From Rallus limicola (lineage: Eukaryota; Chordata; Aves; Gruiformes; Rallidae), in the NCBI GenBank assembly GCA_022605955.1, contig JAKCOZ010000005.1, positions 2,755,501 to 2,819,500 on the forward strand: a stretch of 64,000 bases of DNA, in the 5' to 3' direction. The notes beneath the pieces were generated by a model. It did not search any database. It saw only the letters and a list, made by a program, of their open reading frames with translations, and had not been told where the DNA came from. This document shows, piece by piece, positions 1 to 13,078 of this stretch (its first letter is position 1; the number at the start of each line of letters is the position of its first letter). A program made the position numbers and the translations under genes.

Positions 1-264
1 TTAAAGGGTAATGGCCTTAACCTGAAGGAGGGTAGATTTAAATTAGATGTTGAGAAGAAAGTCTTCACTATGACAGTTGTGAGGCGCTGGCACAGGTTGC
101 CCAGAGAAGTAGTGTATGCCCCCTTCCCTGGTAGTGTTCAAGACCAGATTGGATGGGTGTTTGAGCAAACTGGTCTAGGGAGGGTGTCACTGCCCATGGC
201 TGGGGGGTTGGAACTATGTGATCTTGAAGGTCCCTTCCAACCCAAACCATTCTATGATTCTATG
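1..264 (+). mobile_element. CR1 LINE, 3' end, cut by the window edge
   Basis: This is the 3' terminal part of a chicken-repeat-1 (CR1) non-LTR retrotransposon in forward orientation. The frame running through positions 38-130 translates to the end of the CR1 ORF2 protein, with the familiar RRWHRLPREVV stretch. The 3' untranslated part follows and ends in two perfect copies of the eight-base CR1 terminal repeat ATTCTATG at 249-264. CR1 has no poly-A tail, so this repeat marks the true 3' end. The left side runs off the window, so the full length is unknown. The copy has drifted from typical bird CR1 (for example the segment after the conserved block is altered) and can no longer code for reverse transcriptase. 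I am very sure of the family. The subfamily cannot be assigned by eye. Confidence 0.95.
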
Positions 265-2689
265 AAATTAGATCATCTTCATCACCTTCCTTCTCACTCA
301 AGTTGCTTTTCTTTATGTGCTAAAGATGAGCTATTTATTTTCTTATTCACAAAGACTTACACCACTGACATCTCTGATTGACTACAAGGCTGCGTATTCT
401 GTTGCTATCTCCCATCATTTAAATCTTCAAAGTATCTTTATCCTTTTCTGGATTAGAGCTGCGGCAACACTTTAAACTGTGACAGTCATTTCTAGAGTGC
501 TCATCTGAAATGCAGGCAGATATCCCAGAGAACATATTTGCAAATGATTAGCTCTGGAAGATTTTAGCAGCAAAAATGACTGGTATATGATTAGGAACTG
601 TCTACATTACAGAGGCAGCCAAAATTTTTGGATCAAACAATGTCACTGAGAGAAAAAACCAAGGGATCTTAGTTCTGAAACTTGAAAAACATCAATAAAC
701 AAAGGAAAACATTTCAAAGTTACCAACATTATAAACATTTTCAGAAGCAGCAGCTGCTAGTAAAGTTGATAATGTACAAGAATGAAGAAAGGAAAGATTC
801 ATGAAAACTGACGGACAGAGAAGAGTAAGAAATAATCAAGACAATGAGGACAGTAACATGCTGAAGTATGAAAGAACATTGATAATCTGGGTCAAAGTAG
901 TGTGACATACTGGAAGGGAGAAGGTAGACTGATAATTACCAGTTAGAATGCTGTCAAATGGAAAATAGTTCTTCAAGCAAACATTACATGTTTACATGTT
1001 TGTAAAGAATGGGAGTAGCAGGGAGACCAGCAATTAGAGTGCAGTGGCATAAGATGAAAACTTTTGAAAAAGAATGAGGAAACAGAGTGGTGATCTGAAG
1101 GAGATAGGGAGGAAGAAAGTTGAAAAAGTCATTGTCAGGGTTAGAAGGGCTCCCTCTGATAATGCAATCTTTAAAGAATTTACAAATAAGCATTCTTTCC
1201 TTCCTTTGCAGATCCCACCATTTCCCTGCATTTAAAAAAATAAATATCCTGAAGCCAAGCAAGTATTCTTGTGTTGCACTGTGCTAATAGTCCAATGTTC
1301 CCACAAGACACCCTGCTCAACCACAGCAAAGCTTCTTATCAGAATTCATCTAACAAGGATGCAGTTTCCCAAGCACAAATGGTCTCACTTCAGAGAGGGA
1401 TATCACTAGTTTACACTGTGTAATTTTCTGAAAAATGAAGCAGGCCTTATCTTATACAAATTTGCAGATTGAAATTCTACTACTAAACTGTTGATTATTA
1501 ATTGGCAGTGACAGTAACTTAAACTACACAGTAAGCTAAGCACTTTATTGAGTATATTACATTATACTTACATTAACTGAGTTTCAGAAAGTTTTTATAA
1601 AATGCTCTGTTCTGCTCAATAATGTTAATTATATACTCTATATTTCATAACTTTCTTAATTTTCTTAAACATAACATCAGTTTCACTTGCATTTTCCTGA
1701 TACTCTGATGCATAGCAAAACCAGATCTGTATAAGGAAGTAAAGACACACACCATATAAACACACCAAGAATAACCCGCTTTTTGTAGTACATTTAATGC
1801 ACAATATGTAGCACAGTTTGTTTTGTTTTTTAAGAGGTGATGTCTTTAAAATATATTCTTTGATATAGAACAAGATACTTTTTATAGATTTTCAAGAGAA
1901 ATTAAGGAAGAATAATGGACACCATTGTATCTTTAAAAACAAACAAACCAGCCCACCAAAAGAAAGGGAAGGTGAGAATTATATTGCCGTTACAATGCTC
2001 AGCAAAACAACCCATTGCTTCCAACAAGAAAAGGATTGAGTTTAAATGGCAAATGACAACATTATCAGCTTTAGCTAGGTTTATAAACCAGAAGAATGGA
2101 GTGAATGGCTGCAACTCTACGAAGAATGTTAATGTTTCATTCTCCAATAAGTTTATGTATTTCATTGAAGGAAATTTGCTTATTTAGATTTGGATATATG
2201 CATAAAATTAGGCAGAATAGTTAATTCAGTACATTATAGCCATTGGTAACAATCAAGACCATCCGCTCAAAAACCAGTTTGTAACCCAGCGTTATTTAGC
2301 TAGTTTTCAATTCCGTGCTACTAGAAAAGAGAGGAAGGAATTTGTCTACAACTGAAATCCTTTTTTCCAGGAACCCCATGGGAGCAAGACAGTGCATTGT
2401 TACTTAGAACATGGCTTTTAAAATTCACTAAGACTGCTGTATATTATGATTGGCTCAGGCATCTGAACCAGCATACAATGAATACAGTTGTAATTTTTGC
2501 AGTCACAGGGCAATGAATGTTCCATGTTATTTTGCTTGTTGCCTATGTGTAGAGAGCAATTTACGTGGAGAACATTACTGTATCTGTCATGTTCCATCTA
2601 AAAGCACTGATGCAGAACTGCTTGGAGACAGCAGCACTGTAGTATTGATGCTCATGGCAGAAGAGATTTAGATACCATGAAAAGCTAAT
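265..2689. other. Unique AT-rich non-coding stretch
   Basis: No gene, RNA gene or recognisable transposon is seen here. The open frames on both strands are under 95 codons, show no known domain and have no convincing splice-site context. Short A and T runs are the only simple sequence. Confidence 0.6.
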
Positions 2690-2755
2690 GGTGTTAACTA
2701 AAGAATTCTTCAATTCACATCAGCAGAAAGGGAACATTTAAAGGAGGATTAGTTT

Positions 2756-2886
2756 AAGAATAAATGACAAAAATTCAACACATTGAAATCGTGCAAAGTG
2801 CATATTGTAGCAATTATGGAGACTTTTTGATACAGTACTGACGAGCCAAATTATGACTGTGCTGTATATTACTGTTTGGCACAGAC
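2756..2886 (+). pseudogene. Possible degenerate immunoglobulin/TCR V-segment relic
   Basis: One forward frame reads DEPNYDCAVYYCLAQ at 2840-2884, close to the D-x-A-x-Y-Y-C signature that ends framework 3 of T-cell-receptor and immunoglobulin V domains. The same frame just upstream (about 2776-2815) reads QKFNTLKSCKVHI, loosely like the strand before that signature in TCR alpha V segments. Directly after the cysteine codon (2873-2875) lies CACAGAC at 2880-2886, similar to a recombination heptamer (CACAGTG), but no nonamer is visible at 12 or 23 bases. The frame contains several stop codons, and no first cysteine or core tryptophan was found upstream. If real, it is a dead orphon far from any V locus. 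It may equally be chance, so I keep confidence low. Confidence 0.15.
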
Positions 2887-3629
2887 AACTGCCTTTACAT
2901 GGGATGAATTCTTATTTTAAGGACTGCTATAAAATTATCTTTGCGCTTTAAACAAATATACTGCAACTGTGCACAGAAATACACACCTGGAAAAACTCCT
3001 GGTTCCTTTTTTAGCCTACACACTTCTCTCTCATGGTTAAAGTTTCTCTCCCCCCTGTGAATTTATCTTCCTCTGAGGTAGATGATAGGGGTAAAGCAGA
3101 ATTAATTTTGCCTCATTGTCTTTGCACTAGAGAGAAATCACTGCAATAAGGAATGACAGTTCTCCAATGAGACTGGTAAAGACTATATGATATGGGATCT
3201 GGGTAGGAAGTTAATTCTATGCTGGAGAAAGTGGTCTGAAGTAGTCTGTTATCAAAGGTGCTTTAAAAGCTGATAGGCAAAAGATAGAGGGAATTTTATA
3301 CTGTGTCCTGCACTGGCAGGAAACTTGACCTTGGGTAGTGAGGACCAGTTAGGAGTAAACTGCCACCATCAGAAAAGCGCCTGCGGGGCTGGACCTGTTG
3401 TCACATCACACTGACCCACACTCTCATTGCATCAGTCCCAGGAGGGAAAGAAGCTCCAACTATACAAAGTAGGGCTGTCATCAATTCACAAAGTACTGCC
3501 TAAGAAAACAGGGGTAATTAAAGACTCAGAACTTAAATATCCTGTTTACTAACCAAGTCAACTTAAGATGGTATTCCTGCTCTGCTTTTCTTTGAAAGGA
3601 TAAGGAAATTTGACATGTATTTATTATGA

Positions 3630-3665
3630 TGTATGTGTATGTATGTACACATGAATGTATGTATA
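3630..3665. repeat. Imperfect (ATGT)n microsatellite
   Basis: About nine units of a GTAT/ATGT tetranucleotide, interrupted once by an ACAC step. It is degenerate, so probably of low current variability. Confidence 0.8.
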
Positions 3666-6600
3666 AAGTCAGCCAAGCTCCAGAATATCAGAATGAAAGA
3701 AAATAAAAAGAGCATTAACTCTTACAATGAGACAGAGTACTCTCTCTAGGTCTTAAATTTAAAATACTGATGAGGATATTTTCTCCCAACTAGTTCCCAT
3801 TAAAGCAGAGTTATTCTCTTTCAAATATCATCATGGGGTTATACATATATCTCTAACTCACAGATGAAATTTACTCAGTTTACAAGTGAAAAGCATAGCT
3901 GCTTCTATGGTTTGGCAGAAGCAAATCTCAACTTGGGACTCAAAAAAACCAATCTATATTTTAAAATTTTCTTTCTTCAGTTGCAATGGTATACCTTCAA
4001 ATTCTTCTGTTCGTTTTGTGAGATTCATCTTTAAGACAGTCAGTGATGATTCAGATGATCTATCTACTAGGACCAGATTTTTTAAATATACAGAATAATT
4101 ATTTGCCTATTATTTCATATACTCTGGTGAGTAATAATATACTTAACATGAACAAACTAGATCTATTTTAGATGGTTCTTGCGTTGCAATCACTATCTTA
4201 CGTATTTACACATAAAATTAAATACCTACTGCTATACTCCTAGTTTATTTTCTACCAGTATCTCTATTTCTTCCAGAGTTCCCAGTAAGACTCCTAAAAA
4301 ATACCTATCTATCTCCAAAATTTTCTTTCACTCTTGTTCTCATTGTGTGATAAAATTGCAACTCTGATCTTTGGACAGATATTACAGTTATATTTTAAAC
4401 TCCTGTATAAAACATAACACAAAGAAACTATGATCTTTGTTTGAAGCATATAAACAAGGCATCAGAAATGTTAATATATCAAGAGGATTTTAAACTTTTG
4501 CCAAAAAAAAAAAAGAAAAAAGAAATAAAGGAGGAAAATAGTGTTCAAATGTGCTATACTGCAGTTGCTTCAAGCAATTAGGCATTTCCATGCATGGTGC
4601 CTTTGAATAAAAACAAACAGGAATTTTTTGTATCATCTGCCTGATTTCTTGTGACGAATTATCTCCTTGAAAACATTTTTGAGTATTTATTTGGAATGCT
4701 CTATGTTGATTAATATTTTTCATTCCATTTGTGTAAAAATTTCAATTAATATTTCATACTTTCTTCTGATTCTTTACTTCTTTGAACTTATTTTTAGATA
4801 CTTGCCTATTCTCTTACCTCTCTTATCAAATAATTGCATTCAGCAATCACACCTTGTGAACATCGGCAGAAAACCACGTTCAACCCGGTTAAATTTCCTG
4901 TAAAAATACTACTTTCTGAACATTATTTTGCAGGTAGTTTTAACCACAAAACACCACCAATGATTGCAGTCTGCTACTCCCAAGTACAATAACATGAAAT
5001 AAAATTTCTAGGAGAGTCAGTATTAGATCAATTTAAGAAAGTCACTCAGGAGGGTGTAAAAGGCACCCACCAGGGGTTGACTGTGTAGTACCTTAAGTAC
5101 TGTAGTTGAGCAGGGAGCATTTAAATCTATTTTCTTCTGACCTATAAAGACTTCTAAGTGAAGAAAGAACTTTGCAACAGGTACAATCTTTATACATTAA
5201 TCTTCTGATGCACTAAGTCTTTCCAGAGAACATCAGGGCAAATGTTTCAAGTTAATGGAGGGCATACTGTGGTGATTTGTATCATCTGTCACACACTGAG
5301 GACAAGTAGCCATGGGATAACATTTCCTAGAACCTACTGTAGTTAGGCAAAAATATTCAATTTAGCTCCTTTGAAATCCATCACAAAGATGCACAGCAGA
5401 ATGTATAAATAGCCAGGCTAATAGAAAGGCTGGCATAGAAACATCTGTAGAGAAGACTGTTCCATTTAATAGTAATTTGTCAAGATAATTGTGTCAAATG
5501 CTGTATAACCACAGATGAAGTCAATATTAATAAGACTTCAATCTTTGTTTTCAGAATATTAGTAGAGTGCCCTTAGACCTTTATTACATTTATTTCTGAG
5601 GCAGAAGAGAACATTTGTGTTTTGTCCTGTCCTATTTTAGCATCCTCCTTGAAATTAATATGATAAAACTATCAAATATTGTGCTTTGAATTCTTTAAAA
5701 GAAAAATTATATCATTCAGGATAACATAAAGAAAACATATTGAAAAAAAATCAACTAAAAAGCATATCAAACTAAAGCAAACTTTCCAGTTTTATTTATT
5801 AACCTTTGAAAGCAGTTTTAGGAAATGTTAGAAGTATGCCTGGAACTTTTAACTCATAAAACCCTAGGAAGAAATATTCATAGGTACAATAATAATGCTT
5901 CACAATAAGAAGCTACAAATGTTCACAGGGAGAACAAATATCATCAGGGAGAAACCTCGTACCATGCTACATACCGTGATCCCCAAAACTCAGTATTGTT
6001 TGCCAAGAGCTTACCTCAACCTGACATGAGTCTAGATAGTGTAACGTGACTTGTTCCCTGAAATTCTGCAATTAAACGTTTGATTGTATGAGTGATTTGA
6101 TAGCAAGATGCAAATGTTTCGGTCCATCTTAAATGGGACCAGAAACAAAGAAACTTGTGAATCTGAATCTTTTTAAATATTTGCTAGCACTTAACCTGAT
6201 TTTTCAGTGTATAATTAAAAGTTTAGGGCTTCAAATTTTATCATAAACATTTCCTACAGCCTAAACCAGAAATTAAAATATATCTAATAATAAAATCTGA
6301 TTTTTGCAGTAAAAAACCCTTCATCCTTCCAAAAGTGAATGACTCAAAAAGCTAGTATCACCTCATTAGCAGCACATTTTAAGTAAGTCATGAACTTCTA
6401 CAGTGTGTGTACTGATGTTCAAACTTAGTTATTAGATCTGAAATTTAACTCATGGCACGGTATGGGGAGATTTTTGTAAACATGAAAGAGCTGTGTCTGT
6501 TTCTATGACAGCTGGATGATTCTATGAATCTTGATTTTTTTCCTTTCCATTCCATAATTCTTTCTGTCTCAGCAAGCAAAACTAGAAGGAGATGCAGCAA

Positions 6601-9600
6601 AGCAGCTAGGAGAAAGGAGGGATGCAGGACAATAAGGGAAGATACTAAAAAATTACACTGGGAAAAATAAGGTTGGTCAGACAATGTTGTCCCATGCTGA
6701 GTACTAGAAATTGAGCTAATAGAGCTTGCTGAGTTTGCTTGGTACTACCTGTCATTCTGGTCAAGTCTGTGCTGTGGTATGTTTTCCAGCAGTCATCAAG
6801 GAAGAAGAATTAAACTGGATAGAGTACGGGAATATAACTTGGAGGAAATATCCCTGCCAGGGAAAAGATGACAATGAAACCACTTTCCAAGACTATAATG
6901 TAAATGATATCTTGAATTTTTCTAGTTAAATGATTATGAATAAGCAGTACGTCCCTTCTAGAGAAGTTTTCAGTGCATGTATTTAAAAGCTTCACTGAAC
7001 TGTTTCTGCATCTACAGATAAATCATGCTGACATATTTCTCATATTTTTTCTGCTTTTGTTACATTTATCCAAACGTATCACCAGATAGAGGTGATTAAT
7101 GCATCTGTTAATAATTATTCATTCTGACAGACAACAGAAAAGCTCTCACAAACATTCATTACAACAATGCTGACCAGTGCCAACTTTTCACTTAATGGGA
7201 TCTCTGCATCCTGTATCAGGCCATTCAAAACCATACTTAGTCACAAAAAAAAAAAAAAGAAAAAGAAAAAATTTTCTGGCACTTTGGTCACTCAGACAAA
7301 AGTAGTTAACTTATGAATATAAACATTACACTGACTTCAGCAGAGAGATTACCCTGACTTTCTGTCACTGAAATACGACCTAACTGATACACTTAACCTA
7401 TGTTCTTCATCACACTTCATCCACAAAGCACTATCACCTTCTTCAGCTGGGCAAGACAGAAAAACAACCTGTTCAAATTCCAGCAGAAAATCCCAGGCAC
7501 AAGTGTGTTTGCTGAGCCATATCTGTCTTGTGAAGTGTTGCTGTCATTCTGAACCCCCTGCGCTGTTACAGCTTGACATCTGATGAGCCTCTCTCTCAAC
7601 ACCATGCCATAAACAGCTCCCCGTCACTCTCTACAAAAGGCTGTCCCTAAACCAAATGGAAACTAAAGCTAACTCTGGAAACAGATGAACCTGAAGAGCC
7701 CAGCTCAAGAGCACAAGCAGGAGGAACAATATGAATTGCCAGATTTTTTGAATAATAGTAAAATTGAAACTGCCTTGGGTACATCCAAACACAGCTGCAA
7801 TAGCTAACATATTAATGTCTTTTCATTGGCAGCTACATCTAGACAATCTGCCAAAGAAACTTTAACAGCTTCTCTTGTCATAAATGATTCAGCTGAAAGA
7901 TATATAACCTTGTAAGCCAGGTGGTGAGATGTAAAAAATGCTGGATTCTGCGTGGGATACTATTTATTTTTTTTTCTTTCAGGCTGCATAGAGAAGTCTG
8001 TAGCATTGGTTGATGTAAACAACTCCTATGGGCCTTGAAGGCATATATATTAAAATTACAAACCCTATTTGTTTCAAAACCACTTGCAAAACTTTTGTTA
8101 AGAAATTCCCCAAAGGATTAAAAGTACCAGACAAATTCACTGAATATGAGTGAAAATAATATTTTAACTAGGTGTGTTATTAAGCATGTATGGAAAAGAT
8201 TCCTTTCAATGTCCAAGAAGAGTTTTGAAAACTCTATAGAAAGCACTATTAAAATTATAATCCTGTCCTCCTTTCAGCACACAGGTCCAAATATAGAAGT
8301 CTAAGGAGGTTTCTCACGTTTTCTCCAGTTAATTTCACCAAAATGACAATGAGACAAATATATAAATTAAGAGCATCACCACTATTGTAATACATTACTG
8401 TATATAAACACTTAAGCAATGATGAAACCAAAGTGAGATGAATTCGTTCTTGACTGTAATTTTAATTACTATGGCAATGCCTAAGGTCTGCAACAGACAA
8501 AATGGTAATCCCAAAAGCAAGGCTCTACTTAGGCAGAGAAGTAAAATGACTGACAAAAAGCCTAGGATCTCATTTGGTAAGACTAACTTATGGTTGAGAA
8601 AAAAGATGCAACACAGCAGAAGCTTTGTGGCAAACTCCATGCCTAATCCCAAGGTGGAAGAGGTTTCCGTTGAATTTGCTTTTCATATTTGAGGTTTCTA
8701 TGTTAATGTAGGCACACCAAAAGCCAGAGACACTTAATTAATGAGTAGTAAGAAGAGGTGTACATATAAAAAGCCTCAGTGAAAAACATTGTATCTTCTC
8801 ATTTTGATATTATACTATATTTAGACAAATAAAATATGTTCAATTTTAAACCAGCATTTGAAATGACCTTCAGCATTGTGGTAGGTGACAGCCTATAGCA
8901 GCAGTAGGCAAGTACTGTGTTTAGTAGCTAATTTCAACTGCATGCTGAAAGAGAAGAAGAAAATGGTATTAATGAGAAAAAACCCAACATCACCTAAGTT
9001 TCTTTACGATACAGTTTTGATGCTGTACTCATTCTGGCCTGCCAGACCCAGTCTCACTGCTTTGTTGAAACATGTGGCGTAACCTCTCCAGGTCCGTAGA
9101 ACATAATTAATTCCCCCCCCTCCCCCCAGATATGTTTAATTTGCATTAAGTGAAACAATGCCTACTTCATTTTCTCTGATGCCTAAATGTGAGTACTGTA
9201 ACACTTATAAACAGCCATGGAATTCAAAACAAACCAACAGTCTGATCTGAAAGATTTCTTAGGCAGAAATATAAACATGTCTGTAACCAAATGGGGAACA
9301 ACAGCCTTGTGACTGTGGAGATGAGACAATTAATTCACTCACAACTTTGAGGCATGGAGCATTCAGCTCAGTGCATTGAAGAGAGCATTTAAACTCTAGC
9401 TCTGCTGATCACCATAGGTCATACAGTACAACTACAGTGGCAGTAGGTTTCCCCATTTTAGCATGTTAGCTCTACTATCAGTCTTTGATCCTAACAGGAG
9501 GAAAAGGAATAGTGTAGGAGACTCTTGGATGCTATTGTTTAAAAATATTATATGTGATTCGCAGGACATCCAAATAGGACATTATTTTGCACTTCCTACC

Positions 9601-12600
9601 AATTATATTCTTGGGCCCTCCCTGCGTTCTTGCTTAACATTCATGGTACCTGACATTATTTTTGCAAGATTTGTGCTGCAAATCTTTAATGCCTGATGAA
9701 GGTCCTCACATACCAATCTGGCCATCATTTCTGCAACTTCTGCATTCCTCCTAGCACATCAGATAAGTTACTGTCTAGTCTTTCTTCCATGATGGGTAAC
9801 ACCAAGTTCATAACAGAAGTAACTGGGAAGAGACTAGTCAGTATTTGCAATCAAGTTTTTCTTCTCAAAATGAACACAATCTTCACTGCCACAAGACTGA
9901 AAAGGCAGTTGTGTAGAGAAAATTAGTCACAGACAATGTGACTAAAAACAAGGCTTTAAAAATTGTAAGGTGTAGGAAGAATTGAGGGTCAACGTGGCTA
10001 CTTCCTTTTGCTTTCTTATTCTTACTGTAATACAAAATAGAACAGCAATAAGAGGTTTAATTGTGGTTTGGTTATATTTTGCTCATTTAGTATGTGTATT
10101 TGTGACTGTAAGTAAATAGAAGATAAAATTCTTGCTTTATAAGTGAACTAGAAGAGAAGTGGCAACATTTAATTTTTTCTTTCTCCTGTTTTTGGTCACA
10201 AACATGTGTTCATTAACCCTACTCATGCTGAATGACATCCATCCATATTTCAGATGTGCCATGTTCCCAAAGTGCATTAGAGCCTACCCATGGTCTTGGA
10301 AGTAACATGGTAAGGGTTCTCTGTGGCTGTATCCAACCTGTAGTGTAAAGGAGCTCTGCAGCATACCATGTCCCAGGGAGGAGAAGTGCATGGGGAGCTT
10401 TCCCTGCCCATGGAAACAGTGGTCCCCTGGATTCCTTTTTCAAACATTACTCTTATTCCGAAAAAGATGCATAAGGGACCATTGAAAAGACTGGAAGCTC
10501 TATAGATCAGCAAAAATCAGAGCAGGTGTTAACATACGTTACCCATTTTCTACTTCTTTCATATTTTCAAGTCCTTTTATCTCAAAGCAAACAGACACAA
10601 GACAGTAAAGGCAAGTTTGGCTTGGCTTAGTTTTTACTGTGGTCTTAAGATACTACAGTAATAAAATACATGGTTTGTATATGGAGGGCAAGAACACATT
10701 TTGTAATACAACACATATCTTAAATCAATATGACACATTTAAGTTAATTCAGTTCCTTCAGCACAATATCACTAGCTCTAGCTTGCTCTTATTAGCCATT
10801 TCCTTATTTCCCACTTTTGATCTCCAGGGGTACATTAACAAACCAGTTTGTTTAAACTCTTCTGGAAATATTAGCTCTTCTGTTAACCCAGTTGACTCTG
10901 AAAACTCATTTAGAAAATAGAAAACATAGCATACATCTGGATGACTATGTACTATTGTAACATGCATATTAAATAGTCCTTCTGTGTTGCTTAGGGACCA
11001 AGAGTACATTTATCTTTTATGGAAAGGTCTACCTAGCAATAGAAGCAGCAAAACCTAAATACACCGAACATCATGTAATTCCCAAGGCAAACATTAATCA
11101 GTTATGAGAAATATTATGATACAGGTCTTCCAGGTTTTTTTTCTTTTCCTTTCGTTGCAAAACTCATACAGTAAATAATCTAAGCCATTGGACTGATTAT
11201 GGAAAACATTATACCTATGATGTCAAGATATTTATGATTTGTGCAGTCAGATATTAATTTTCCAATACTTTTAACTCATGTGATTAGCTTTTTGCTATCT
11301 ACACAGAAGTTGAAATGATGACACCTTTTAAAACTGGAACTTAGCACTTGAGTAATGTAAAAACGGTATTTTACAAGCTGAGGGTTGTGTGAGGACCATA
11401 ACTTTTCCACTGAGCTGTAAGACACCATTTCTCTTAGGTTATGTGAATATTTGAAACATTTTTCTACATAGAGACCATTTCAAAGAGAATACCCATTGAT
11501 ACTATAGGCCTACAAATATAAGTTTATTTTGCCCTAACAACACAGTGAAAATGCCAGTCAGGAAATTCCACTAATGCCAACCAGAGTTTTTTTCACTGAT
11601 AACATTTTTACAGGTTTTGGCTTTTATTTTTCACATTAGGGGACTTTTCCAAGGGAAACATTTTATTTGTCTATATTAAAAAATAATATTTTTCAATATT
11701 ATAAACTTTTATTATGAAATATTTAAGCATATACTAACATATAAAACTTTTTTCAGTTATCTGGAAACCTTTCCATTCACATATATCAATCAGCATAAAA
11801 TGTAACACAAGATACACAAATCTAAATAGTAAGATGTTTCAAAAACCATTCAATGAAAAGCAGCTGTCCTTAAAAGGGATCTATACAAAAACTGTGATTA
11901 ATTTAATATTTTGATTCTTGCTATATTGCATGAAACACTGCAGGCATAATAAAAGTTAGACAAACCAAAAAAATAGAGGGGAAAAATTTATTTTAAAAAA
12001 ATGCAGCCTTTTTTCTACATTATATCCTCATATAATGAAAAGTTCTCAAACATTAAATGTTTAATTTGGTTTTGCTCCAAACCAAAAAAGAAAACTCCAA
12101 TGTTAAAATGTTTTGTAATGCAAAATAGACATCTCTAGCTTTTATCCACTCCACTCATTAACTTTTGTTAAATCAGTGCTATTCATTATGGGTGAGTTTC
12201 TTTGTGAAATGGAAAATAAAACTAAAAAGTCCATAACTCCAATCCCCAAGTTGTTCAATTGCTTGATTTTGTGAAGAACCATTACTTTTTTTTCTTTTGT
12301 TTTTTTTCTTAACTTAGTTTTAGACATCTGGCTGGTTTCTTTTTTCCAGTGGGAATTTTCTTTAATGTTTCATATTTACAACATTATTTTAGTCATAAAA
12401 ATCAGTCTTCACCAATCATCCAGGCTCCAAAACTAGGGGCAACTGATTCCCATTCAAACATCGCATCTTAACTCATAGCTATTTTAGAAAAAAACCTTGA
12501 TTGTTGTCATTGCTCCTGGCCACCATTCCATGTTTCCACCTGCTTTTCCTGCGCTTAAATAACCATTATTCTCTCTATAAGAAAATGTCATTTTGATTAG

Positions 12601-13049
12601 GATCCTCAACAGGTGACTCACTTGTAGTGACCTACACAGGTACATCTTAGTGAAACACTTTCCTCCTATCACATTCCTAGATTTTATCCAACCTGCCTAT
12701 TTTGTCCCAGGCTCAACATTGCATGAAAGTTCTTTTTGAAATCTGCAAAATATGCATAAAGCACAGTTATAACAGCTCTGTATTTACAGAAGATTAATAC
12801 TTCTAAGCAGGAAAAACTTAGTGACAAAAAATAAAAATCAGTAATTGATTATGGACAATTTAAGATGAACTTTTTTGAATAAGTAGAAAAAACATTAACC
12901 TGAACTAAATTTAATGATCTAAGATGTTTGGTTTTGCAACTCTTAATTTTAATCTTTTATATTGATTTTATAAAAACGGAGACATTCAAATAACATTCAC
13001 ATGCTTCCACCTTTGTGTTCATGGAAATCTTCATTTACAGAAGGACAAG
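3666..13049. other. Unique AT-rich non-coding stretch
   Basis: I see no supported gene in these 9.4 kb. Simple sequence includes A-rich runs at about 4502-4515 and 7246-7270 and the C tract at 9113-9127. A somewhat more GC-rich block at about 10220-10460 stands out from its neighbours, but I could not match it to any transposon or gene. Open frames remain under 95 codons. Confidence 0.55.
9113..9127. repeat. C-rich homopolymer tract
   Basis: Eight Cs, one T, then six Cs. The opposite strand is a G run. It is isolated in AT-rich DNA and is not part of a CpG island. Confidence 0.9.
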
Positions 13050-13078
13050 TGCACATCAGAATGTGTATCTGATGTGCA
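13050..13078. repeat. Perfect 11-bp inverted repeat (hairpin)
   Basis: The arms TGCACATCAGA (13050-13060) and TCTGATGTGCA (13068-13078) are perfectly complementary around a 7-base loop. There is no T run beside it and no gene context, so it is not a terminator. It is most likely a chance or slipped-strand palindrome. Confidence 0.9.

Noticed and set aside
2450..2671. Cys-rich 73-codon frame suggesting a zinc-binding domain
   Set aside because: Cysteine and histidine spacing fits no zinc-finger or EGF pattern. Treated as chance.
6490..6530. GATTCTATGAAT resembling a CR1 terminal repeat
   Set aside because: Only one unit, and no CR1 3' sequence precedes it.
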